A stretch of 59,987 nucleotides of DNA, from NCBI GenBank assembly GCA_937951895.1, contig CALFER010000041.1, forward strand, positions 1-59,987, read 5' to 3'. A program made the position numbers and the translations under genes. The stretch is from an uncultured bacterium. GTDB lineage: Bacteria > CSSED10-310 > CALFER01. The notes beneath the pieces are model-generated. The model was not told the DNA's origin, did no database searches, and was given only the letters and a program-made list of their open reading frames with translations. Below, piece by piece: positions 36,101-43,028 of the stretch. Position 1 is the stretch's first letter; every line of letters begins with the position of its first letter.

Positions 36101-36722
36101 GCTTGTCCAGGCGGGCGATCACGAGATCGTTTTCGATGAACCAGTTGCCGGTGCGCGCCGCCTCCAGTTTATCGTTCGTCATGATTTCGAACGGGAGATG
36201 AAATCGTCGATCCAGTTCATCCTGCCATTGTTCCGCGAGACTGCCCGGGCAAACGATCATGCAGCGTTTCAGGTCGCCTCGAACGATGAGTTCTTTGATC
36301 AGGAGTCCCGCCATGATTGTTTTGCCGGAGCCGGGGTCATCTGCCAGAAGGAATCGGAGCGGCTGTCGCGGGAGCATCGCTTCATAGACCGCGGTGATCT
36401 GATGCGGCAGGGGGTCGACGAGAGATGTATGGACGGCAAGAACCGGATCGAAGAGATGAGCGAGTCGTATGCGATGTGCTTCAGATACCAGGCGGAACAG
36501 CGCGCCGTCTCCATCGAAACTCCATGGACGACCGATCTGAATGATCTGCAACCGGGATTCATCATGACGGTAGAGCAGCAGGTCCGCGACCTGACCGGTG
36601 GAATCACGATAGATCAGGGTGAGTGCATCGGAGCCGTGCCATTCGACATTGACGACGGAAACGAGGGCATCGGGCAGGATACCGCGAACGGACGCATTGG
36701 GCAGCAGGTCTTCGAGCTTCAT
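33153..36722 (-). CDS. SNF2-family helicase with C-terminal DUF3883; defence component
   Basis: A 1189-aa superfamily 2 helicase. Walker A is LADDPGSGKT (126-135, the Pro-Gly-Ser form seen in defence-associated SNF2 proteins), the DEAH box is 231-234, TATPHNGKE is motif III, and the second RecA domain has LLATDAAGEGINLQ and QRFGRIHRINQ. The C-terminal DUF3883 region (about 1085-1189; YDVESRIPG then LRFIEVKGR) has the E-x-K pattern of a PD-(D/E)xK nuclease-like fold. It probably translocates on invading DNA. It is the first gene of the defence operon, with GGAGGG 11 nt before the ATG and a candidate promoter at 36798-36826. A 260-bp gap separates it from the methylase. Confidence 0.88.
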   Translation of the reverse strand: MKLEDLLPNASVRGILPDALVSVVNVEWHGSDALTLIYRDSTGQVADLLLYRHDESRLQIIQIGRPWSFDGDGALFRLVSEAHRIRLAHLFDPVLAVHTSLVDPLPHQITAVYEAMLPRQPLRFLLADDPGSGKTIMAGLLIKELIVRGDLKRCMIVCPGSLAEQWQDELDRRFHLPFEIMTNDKLEAARTGNWFIENDLVIARLDKLARNEDVQAKLNAPDCRFDLIVCDEAHKLSATFFGGEIKYTRRYHLGELLSRITHHFLLMTATPHNGKEQDFHLFLALLDGDRFEGQYRDGVHQVDVSDLMRRMVKEKLLKFDGCPLFPERVAYTVPFRLSDDEARLYRDVTDYVREEFNRAEALQNDKRAGTVGFALTILQRRLASSSEAIYQSLRRRKERLEKRLRELELLQRSAAEPIAATGRTLDDDDVEDLDDAPESEVMAVEEEILDQATAARTIHELKAEIVILAHLESLAAEVRRRGCDTKWQELSNLLTVLFTQTADPGPITNHIVSSSTGTIPPPKSSPHQKLVIFTEHRDTLNYLEHRIATLLGRRDAVSMIHGGMGREERRKAQESFLHNPDVQVLLATDAAGEGINLQRAHLMINYDLPWNPNRLEQRFGRIHRINQTEVCHLWNLVAEETREGDVYRTLLEKLEEARTALGGQVFDVLGKLQFEGKPLRDLLIEAIRFGERPEVRARLTRSIADAVDQSRLQELIEERSLSNDVMDVSRVARVREQMERAEARRLQPHYIEAFFLEAFKQLGGTVRQREPRRYEITHVPAPVRNRDRLIGTGEPVLPRYERIAFEKDLIAPSGQPLAAFICPGHPLLDAVLDLTLERHRDLLRRGTVLVDERDSGVVPRVIFYLEHTIQDATVTRSGDRRDVSRRMLYVELDADGTARHVQSAPYLDYRPLGAHEPGIDALLARPESGWIARDLEKRALSHAIAHIVPEHLGEVQTRRINWITKTRAAVKDRLTKAIAHWDHRAEELKLQEQAGKTNARVNSQEARRRADDLQGRLEKRLIDLDREAQISALPPVALGGLIVVPIGLISEMTGEGHGVSVPIDTQASAARARAIVMEEERRLGFEPVDREFEKLGYDVESRIPGTGRLRFIEVKGRVSGAATITVTKNEILTSLNKPDDFILAIVEFLDRDRHRVHYIRQPFHREPDFGVTSVNYDFAELLTRAEIPG

Positions 36723-36751
36723 TGTGTGTCTGATTCCCTCCGATGCGTCGT

Positions 36752-36787
36752 TCTGTCAGTCGACAGATCATTAAAAGCAGGATCTGT
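36752..36787. promoter_or_regulatory. Candidate operator in the helicase leader
   Basis: ACAGATC (36763-36769) and GATCTGT (36781-36787) are perfect inverted repeats 11 bp apart. They overlap a second inverted repeat, TCTGTC/GACAGA, at about 36752-36767. The site lies between the promoter and the start codon, where repressor binding would block transcription. Confidence 0.45.
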
Positions 36788-36797
36788 TACATGCGTA

Positions 36798-36826
36798 AGG
36801 ATACCATTTTCAGCGAAACCCGACAA
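36798..36826 (-). promoter_or_regulatory. Candidate promoter of the defence operon
   Basis: TTGTCG (36826-36821), a 17-bp spacer and TATCCT (36803-36798) on the minus strand, about 75 bp before the helicase ATG. Confidence 0.35.
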
Positions 36827-37112
36827 CCTGTGAATGGCCAATATAACTCCCCATCACGGAACAGTTGAGATGAGAAGATTGTAGCGTCCGAGCAAACACA
36901 CCTTGGAATGGATTTGATCGGAGTAAACTGGGTGCAGGTGTTTGAATGCAGCAGTTTCTTTGAAAACAGAACAGAGAACGATTCTCGCGAACGGGCGGCG
37001 TGAAACGGAGTCTGATCGGGATCAAACAGTGTTTTCCAGCGATCGGGGAGCAGGTCGTCGATCGCCCCGGCCGACCAACCCCTCATGAGTGTATCGAGAT
37101 CACCTTCCGGAA

Positions 37113-38312
37113 TCAGTCTACTACACGCAGCATCGATCGATCGTACACGCGAAGGTTGCCGGCTTTGTTATTGTATGCAGGACGATAATCGTGCAGCGCA
37201 TCATTCATCCATTTCAAGCTCGTCTGCAGCAGATAGGGTGTTCGGAGGCCGATTTCATACATGGAGTGACCGTTCCCATAATGGGCATTGGTGTCCCAGA
37301 TCGTATCCAGTGTTCGGGGTTGCCATTCTTCGCTGAACATCTTTCCCTGATTGACCTGCAGCATCCCGGGAAGCGCCAGTGCCGACGCGAACGACTTGAT
37401 CATGTGGCGTGTTTGTTCCTGCTGGCTGTAGTATCCGTATGTACACGACTCTTTGAATGTCGTTCGGGGAGTAAAACCTCGCGGCGCATAGGTCGCATCG
37501 GCAGCCCAGAATACCATTCGTCCGAATTCGTTCCCATACCCGAATTCTTCAAACACACTTTTTATGAAATTGTAGTCGACTGATCCGGAGTAGATGTTCG
37601 GGCTGATAAAATGGAAATCGACTCCGTCGAATGGCAGGGATGCGCCGGGGTAAGTCTCGTGGAAATATTTCATCATCGCATAAAAGTACTCGTTCCTGAC
37701 GCTGCACATGCCGACCACGAGCGTTGAATCGGGGAGTTTGGAGTGAAACATGGGATAGAAGTAGTGGAGAAACTCGATGTACGGTTCCGGATCTTCGAGA
37801 TTAAGGCCATTGTTATCGGCGGTATCCGCTTCGGTATAAAATCGGTACCGGGTCTGCCGGAGAGAAGGGTCCGACCACCGGATCGAGTCAAGTGTTGCTT
37901 TATACTCATCCAGCCACAGTAAGATGTTGTTTGATTGCGCAAGAAAGTAGGCGTGTACATCCTGGACTGTTATCGGATTATCGCCGTCAGCCGCGCCTTC
38001 TCCGAGGAATGTTGAGTACGGCATGATGTTGAAAGGGACAAAACAGGTCTCGATCCGTTCCTGGAGCTTTTTAAAGTTCCAGTTGATCCCGACCGTCAGT
38101 TCTTTTTTGAGAGGTTCGGTGGTGTCGATCCGAGTATCCTGCATCCAGATGAAGTTTTCGTATTCATCATCGATTTTGGATGAGTATGTCGTGATGTGAT
38201 AGTCGGACGTGAATGCATGAATGGGAGTATTCGAAACAACTCCGGAGGCCAGTATGAAAAGGAGGAGTACCAGTCGAACGATCAGTTGATTTGCCGGATC
38301 GAGCTTTTTCAT
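37113..38312 (-). CDS. Exported TIM-barrel-like protein, unknown function
   Basis: A 399-aa exported protein with a signal peptide (about 1-33, with LIVRLVLLLFILASGVV). The body resembles a clan GH-A-type barrel by its strand pattern: FDGVDFHFISPNIYSG, GRMVFWAADATYA and an acidic FYTEADTADN that could carry a catalytic Glu. None of these settles a family. The ATG at 38312 overlaps the stop of the kelch gene in an ATGA junction, so translation is coupled; the frame extends 8 codons further upstream. The protein ends at 37113 without the FWPxW domain seen in neighbouring secreted proteins and may be C-terminally shortened. A weak analogy exists with the partial hydrolase at the left edge. Confidence 0.65.
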   Translation of the reverse strand: MKKLDPANQLIVRLVLLLFILASGVVSNTPIHAFTSDYHITTYSSKIDDEYENFIWMQDTRIDTTEPLKKELTVGINWNFKKLQERIETCFVPFNIMPYSTFLGEGAADGDNPITVQDVHAYFLAQSNNILLWLDEYKATLDSIRWSDPSLRQTRYRFYTEADTADNNGLNLEDPEPYIEFLHYFYPMFHSKLPDSTLVVGMCSVRNEYFYAMMKYFHETYPGASLPFDGVDFHFISPNIYSGSVDYNFIKSVFEEFGYGNEFGRMVFWAADATYAPRGFTPRTTFKESCTYGYYSQQEQTRHMIKSFASALALPGMLQVNQGKMFSEEWQPRTLDTIWDTNAHYGNGHSMYEIGLRTPYLLQTSLKWMNDALHDYRPAYNNKAGNLRVYDRSMLRVVD

Positions 38313-39724
38313 AGTTGACTCCACGAAAAGATCCATTCGCCGGACACACCGAGAATGGATGTGACGGAAGGATCGGTCATTGCCGCGATGAACCGGGCAT
38401 GGTCAAAGGAACCGGCATGGTCCGGCCAGTTGAATGATGCGATCAGGTCGATATCGGTTGTACCGGGAGCGACCGAATCTAAAACAACACCATCCGGATC
38501 GGAAGACCAGGACGGGTAGAACCAGTAGTCACCCAGAATATCGAGAATACAGAAGAACGGCGTTTGAGTGATGGGTACAGCGGAGGGGTTGCAGAGTGTT
38601 GCTGTCAGAGAACACGGATCTCCGGGCTGGAACAGATGAGAGGGCATGGTGAGTGTGACACCGAGAGGACATGGCGGGGTTGAGGAAGAAGTTGGGGAAG
38701 GGGATGGCGTTGGTGTCATCGTCGGGGGTGCGGTTGGAGTCACGGTCGGTGTCGGAGTCGGTGGCTCGTAGTATTCCCACGTGTCGTTTAGGTCTCCCCA
38801 GGCATATCCTCCGAAGAGCACGATACGTTCGCGGATGGAATCGTAGCACATGGCCGTGTTGTCTCGTCCAACAGGCTGAGGGTGAATATCGATTTCCGTC
38901 CAATCCGTGCCATCATACTCCCAAGTATCTTCCCAGAAGTCACCCGGAGCTGTTCCGGAAAACAAAACAGATCGGCTACGCTTTTTGTCATACACCATGC
39001 TTGTTTGAGAACGAACACCGGGTCGATGTTCAGTGTTTATCTCATTCCACGTTTCTCCATCGAATTCCCATGTATCATTCAATCTGACCCCATCTTCTCC
39101 TAGCCCACCAAAAACAACAATCACTTGACGGTGATCGTCATATGTCATCCCGAAAAGACATCTTGGATCAGGTGTATCCGGACAAATAATCATTTCCCAA
39201 TCGACACCATCCCAAGTCCAAGTATCATTCTGATAGTTAGGGCTTTCATCATATCCACCATACAATATAGCTTTCGATAGATTGGGCAAGTAAACCATGC
39301 CAACACCTAATCGGTTTGTCGGTCTGTTCACAGGATTCATCTCAATCCACTGAGTCCCATCCCATTCCCATGTGTCCCCCAGATAGTCGAATCCCTGATA
39401 CCAACCACCGAATATTACGACGACGCCTCGAATAGGATCAAATGCCATTCCAAAATTTGCTCTGAAGCTTGGCCAGTCTCCAAACGGTTCGATTTCAGAC
39501 CAGTTGTACCCATCATACTGAAAGATCCCATATACCCGATCAGTATTGATCTGGATTCCGCCATACAGGAAGCATTTTTCCTGAATTTCATCAAAAACCA
39601 TATTATGGCTATCCATCGGTGGTGGTGAATATTCAGGAGTAAGCTGAAACCATTCCGATATCCCATGGCAATGAACATCAATCATTATAACTAATAGAAG
39701 AATGGTGACCGCTATCTTGCTCAT
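38309..39724 (-). CDS. Secreted kelch-repeat beta-propeller protein with FYPSW (FWPxW-family) domain
   Basis: A 471-aa exported protein. Signal peptide about 1-18 (MSKIAVTILLLVIMIDVHC), then six kelch-type blades with the hallmark GG followed by spaced Tyr/Trp and NDTWEFDG (e.g. LYGGYDESPNYQNDTW, VFGGLGEDGVRLNDTW). A Thr-Pro linker (about 330-355) joins the C-terminal domain (about 360-471; FQPGDPC, DYWFYPSW). Kelch propellers bind sugars or proteins, and some are galactose-oxidase-like enzymes. I see no evidence for a copper site. The frame is open for another 271 codons upstream without a stop; that part looks like a different, truncated protein, so I place the start at 39724 before the signal peptide. 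Its ribosome site is weak (AGGA). It is coupled to the gene at 38312. Confidence 0.75.
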   Translation of the reverse strand: MSKIAVTILLLVIMIDVHCHGISEWFQLTPEYSPPPMDSHNMVFDEIQEKCFLYGGIQINTDRVYGIFQYDGYNWSEIEPFGDWPSFRANFGMAFDPIRGVVVIFGGWYQGFDYLGDTWEWDGTQWIEMNPVNRPTNRLGVGMVYLPNLSKAILYGGYDESPNYQNDTWTWDGVDWEMIICPDTPDPRCLFGMTYDDHRQVIVVFGGLGEDGVRLNDTWEFDGETWNEINTEHRPGVRSQTSMVYDKKRSRSVLFSGTAPGDFWEDTWEYDGTDWTEIDIHPQPVGRDNTAMCYDSIRERIVLFGGYAWGDLNDTWEYYEPPTPTPTVTPTAPPTMTPTPSPSPTSSSTPPCPLGVTLTMPSHLFQPGDPCSLTATLCNPSAVPITQTPFFCILDILGDYWFYPSWSSDPDGVVLDSVAPGTTDIDLIASFNWPDHAGSFDHARFIAAMTDPSVTSILGVSGEWIFSWSQL

Positions 39725-40537
39725 TATCAGTCCTGGGGATTCCCGACCGCTTCCACATCGACAGGCAGCACAAGGCGCAATCACGGCACAGTTCTCCAAA
39801 GGCGACCATGTCGGTGTCCAGACCGGAGGCACAACATCTACATCAAACGGGAAATCGAATCGATCCGGAACACGTTCCTCTCCTGTTCCACTCATCAAAA
39901 GACCATTGCTGTTCCAGAGAATCTTCCACCCCCCCAAGACGGTAGGTACCCTATAAACAACATGCATCGTCGAAAAGTCATCCGACGCCATCCGGATATC
40001 ACTGATATCTCCGGTTTCCGGAGACATGATCTCCTGACGAAGTGCATTCCCATACTTGGGATCGACAGCAGTAAACCGGATCCGATTATCGGTTGTCTCC
40101 TGCGCTATCCAGTTCAGACGATTGATGTCGTGATACTCCGTCCCATTCCCCGTTATCGCAATTCGGGAGAGTTGACTGTGATCCCGATTGTCCGGATCCT
40201 GATCAGACAGAAATCCCTCCGTTTCCGATATCCAGCATCCCGGACTCTCCGGCAGCGGGTCGTCGATCCAGAATACCCGATGATTGGCACGGTCGCACGC
40301 AACGACACGATGGAGCACGGAATCATACGCGATCCCCTGAAGACGGTAGCTGCTGTTATCCGACATCCCGTTCCATTCTGCAGGTACTCCCTCCAGCAGG
40401 TCAAATTCAGTCCCCGGCGCAGGAAAGGTGATCTCCATGTATCCCGATGGATTCCAGGATGCCTTGACAATCCGTCCGACAAGATCCCGATCGGACCCGG
40501 ACCCCGGCTTCTCATAGATGAACGAACCCGTTTTCAA
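39725..40537 (-). pseudogene. Remnant of a secreted beta-propeller protein, fused in frame to the kelch gene
   Basis: About 271 codons lie in the same frame as the kelch gene, directly after a TAA, with no ATG or ribosome site (first possible start TTG at 40537). The encoded sequence has NHL/propeller-like features: YRLQGIAYDSVLHRVVACDR then ANHRVFWIDDP, ISDIRMASDDFSTMHVVYRV. It has no signal peptide although it reads like an extracellular protein, and no stop before the kelch start. The simplest reading is a deletion that removed the start of one gene and the end of the same or another gene next to the kelch gene. A read-through fusion product is possible but less likely. Confidence 0.55.
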
Positions 40538-40779
40538 TTACGAAACTGAAATGTCACCAAACAATCGGATGATGCGGCCATTTTCGGGACATTGTCAACG
40601 GGACGTGTTTCGGAGGATGTTAAGATTAACCACTTTAACAGAGGGAGTGCCTGGCAAATTCAACGCATCGGAGCCAAGCCGTTCGCCGTTGACGACCGAA
40701 ACACAACCCTGGTTGCCGGATGGATTCTATCTGTCGACCGGAAGTGTATCATCTTCACCGGACCCCGACAACGAATCGG

Positions 40780-40807
40780 TTGAATTCCACCCGGGATCGT
40801 TTATGAT
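40780..40807 (+). promoter_or_regulatory. Candidate leaderless promoter of the sulfatase-fold gene
   Basis: TTGAAT (40780-40785), a 16-bp spacer and TATGAT (40802-40807). The -10 box ends 6 nt before the ATG at 40814 and no ribosome site is present. Confidence 0.5.
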
Positions 40808-40813
40808 GACCGC

Positions 40814-42643
40814 ATGAACACGCTCACGGCATGGCTATCAAAACCAATCACACCCCTCACACGGGTTGTTCCGCTGGTGCTCGTCGCCTCGGCCCTTCTG
40901 CTGGCTGTCGGATGCTCACGTTCAGACACCGGGAATCCCGATCGAGTCGTACACCTGATTCAGCCCGGATTTTACGACCTGATGCGGTCGGTTCCCGATC
41001 GCAAGCACGAAGATCCGAAGATACTGGATACCACACGCGCGTCGATCGTGCGGGGTGAGATCAAAAATGTGTCGTGTCCGTCGGTCGTTCTGTTCGACGG
41101 CGTGCGGCACCGGTTCGACTGCACGCTCGTCGATCCCTCCGGACTCCACTTCCGCTTCTGCCCGTTTCTGCTGGATTCATCCGACAGCCCGGAGGTCCGT
41201 ACACTGACCATTCGTCTCGTGAAAGAGGAATCGATCGTCGCGACAAGGACGATCGAAGCCCGGATGGATGCTCGCGACAAGGCGGACTGGCAGACCGTCA
41301 CCTATCCGTTGAGGGGATTGAAACCCGGTGACTACGGGGTCGAATTCGAATTATCAGGAGGTGCCCGATCGGGCGATCCGGGCCGGAACGGTGTCGTGTT
41401 CATCGGCGCTCCGGTGATGTTCGACCGGACATCTGCCCCGCGAAAACCCAACATCCTGTTCATCGTGCTGGACGCGTTGCGCGCGGATTTCCTGGGCTCG
41501 GGAGGCGACAGCGCACCGATCAGTCCGTTCATGGATTATCTGGCCCGCACCCACATCCAGTGGACTCCGCTGGTCTCGTTCAGTTCCTTTACCCGTTTGT
41601 CCATGAATGCCATGTTCACCGGGCGGTTCAGGCACACGCAGGAGAGCTTCAACAAACGCAGCCTGTCCCTGAAAAAATACAACAACCGCGCAGCGATTCT
41701 CCCCGCCCGCCTTTACCATTCGGGATATCGGACGATCGGCGTCAGCGGGAACATCCTGGTCGATCCGGAAAACGAATATGACTACGGGTTCGACTGGTTC
41801 GATACATTTCCCTGTCAGTATTATCACCCCGGCACCTTCGACGTGAACAACGGTTGCATCGAACGCGCGATCACGGCCGCACCGGATCTGCCATGGTTCG
41901 TGTATCTGCACTGCATCGATCCGCATGACCCCTATTCGCCTCCGGAACCGTACGAGCGACTGCACCTGGATGTTCCCCCGGCCCTTTTCAGAGATCCGGT
42001 CGAAGGCCGGAACGGCTATCGCGGCGAAATCCGGCGTGTGGATCACATGCTGGAGGAACTGTTCCGGAGACTCGCTGACCTGGGCCAGCTCGACAACACG
42101 GTCTGCGTCATCACGGCGGATCATGGGGAGTCGTTCGGCGAGCACGGCACGCTGACGCACGGGAAAAACCTGTATGAGGAAGTCCTGAGGGTTCCGATGA
42201 TCTGTGTGAACGGGGCGCAACCGACCGGTCAGCTGAAGCATTACAACGGCACCTCCGTCGATGTATACCGGCTGTTCGAAAATCTCGCAGGATTGGACAT
42301 CATGCCCCTGACGGACGTTTGTGATCCGATCGAGGCATCGGCGCCGCACGATCGCATCCTGCACAGCCGGCTGCATCATTTCAAGGATGTCGATCCCTGG
42401 CAGGTCGCCCTCACGCAGGGAAATCTCAAGGCGATCCGAACCGGCGGCAGCAAGGCCCAATGCTTCAATCTCGATACCGACCCCCAGGAGCGGTCTCCGT
42501 TCGAATCATGCGGGCTGGACGCCGAATTGGACGGTCTCGTGGAGCTGTATGCACCCACCGACCGGGATATTCAATCTCAGGAACTGATGCCATTCGATCC
42601 GAGGGAATCCGAAAAACTCCGGGAACTCGGATACCTCCAATAA
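40814..42643 (+). CDS. Sulfatase-fold lipoprotein lacking the formylglycine residue
   Basis: A 609-aa alkaline-phosphatase-superfamily protein. Lipobox LAVGC gives a lipid-anchored Cys34. A beta-rich N-terminal domain (35-205) precedes the sulfatase core: metal ligands in FIVLDALRADFLG (D220 onward), ITADHGESFGEHG and THGKNLYEE. Where active sulfatases have C/S-x-P-x-R, this protein reads SSFTRLSMNAMFTGR, with Thr260-Arg261 and no Cys or Ser modified to formylglycine. It is thus more likely a phosphohydrolase or phosphotransferase with a Thr nucleophile than a sulfatase. The start lacks a Shine-Dalgarno site and follows a -10 box by 6 nt. A DUF3795 gene follows 28 nt downstream. Confidence 0.82.
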   Translation: MNTLTAWLSKPITPLTRVVPLVLVASALLLAVGCSRSDTGNPDRVVHLIQPGFYDLMRSVPDRKHEDPKILDTTRASIVRGEIKNVSCPSVVLFDGVRHRFDCTLVDPSGLHFRFCPFLLDSSDSPEVRTLTIRLVKEESIVATRTIEARMDARDKADWQTVTYPLRGLKPGDYGVEFELSGGARSGDPGRNGVVFIGAPVMFDRTSAPRKPNILFIVLDALRADFLGSGGDSAPISPFMDYLARTHIQWTPLVSFSSFTRLSMNAMFTGRFRHTQESFNKRSLSLKKYNNRAAILPARLYHSGYRTIGVSGNILVDPENEYDYGFDWFDTFPCQYYHPGTFDVNNGCIERAITAAPDLPWFVYLHCIDPHDPYSPPEPYERLHLDVPPALFRDPVEGRNGYRGEIRRVDHMLEELFRRLADLGQLDNTVCVITADHGESFGEHGTLTHGKNLYEEVLRVPMICVNGAQPTGQLKHYNGTSVDVYRLFENLAGLDIMPLTDVCDPIEASAPHDRILHSRLHHFKDVDPWQVALTQGNLKAIRTGGSKAQCFNLDTDPQERSPFESCGLDAELDGLVELYAPTDRDIQSQELMPFDPRESEKLRELGYLQ

Positions 42644-42671
42644 ACCTGATCGGGAAAGGAAGGGAATCATC

Positions 42672-43013
42672 ATGACACACATATCTCTCGGGCGATGCGG
42701 AATCATGTGTGCCGAGTGCCCGGCATTCATCGCAACCCGGACAGACGATGCGGAACTGAGAAAATCGACGGCGGCGGAATGGTCGAAGATGTATCACGCG
42801 GAAATCAAACCGGATGATATCGTGTGCGACGGCTGCATCTCGGACGGCCGGCACTTCAGCTATTGCTCGGTCTGCGAACTTCGATCCTGCGCGGGTGGCC
42901 GCGGACTGGATCACTGCGGACAGTGCGACGAGTTTGCCTGTGACAAGCTGGAAATGTTTTTCACGATGGTTCCCGCGGCCCGTGACAATCTGCAAAGTCG
43001 GCGGCAACTCTGA
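42672..43013 (+). CDS. DUF3795-type small Cys-rich protein
   Basis: A 113-aa cytoplasmic protein with the DUF3795 Cys pattern: RCGIMCAECPAF (8-19), CDGCISDG and CSVCELRSC, and a final HCGQCDEFAC. The spaced Cys pairs should bind zinc or an iron-sulfur cluster; the molecular function of the family is unknown to me. The ribosome site AGGAAGGG lies 8 nt before the ATG. It probably shares a transcript with the sulfatase-fold gene. It converges on the GGDEF gene, leaving 15 bp. Confidence 0.8.
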   Translation: MTHISLGRCGIMCAECPAFIATRTDDAELRKSTAAEWSKMYHAEIKPDDIVCDGCISDGRHFSYCSVCELRSCAGGRGLDHCGQCDEFACDKLEMFFTMVPAARDNLQSRRQL

Positions 43014-43028
43014 CCGCGCACCCGGACG

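Larger units (their letters stand above)
36723..37112. other. Intergenic region upstream of the defence operon (390 bp)
   Basis: No convincing gene. It holds the helicase leader, an overlapping pair of inverted repeats (36752-36787) and a candidate promoter (36798-36826). The remainder up to 37112 shows no repeat, terminator or start site that I can support. Confidence 0.6.

Noticed and set aside
36787..37086. 99-codon minus-strand frame in the gap before the helicase
   Set aside because: No ribosome site, no recognisable motif, and it overlaps the candidate defence promoter.
40592..40783. 63-codon plus-strand frame between the remnant and the sulfatase-fold gene
   Set aside because: No ribosome site or domain; composition does not distinguish it from chance.
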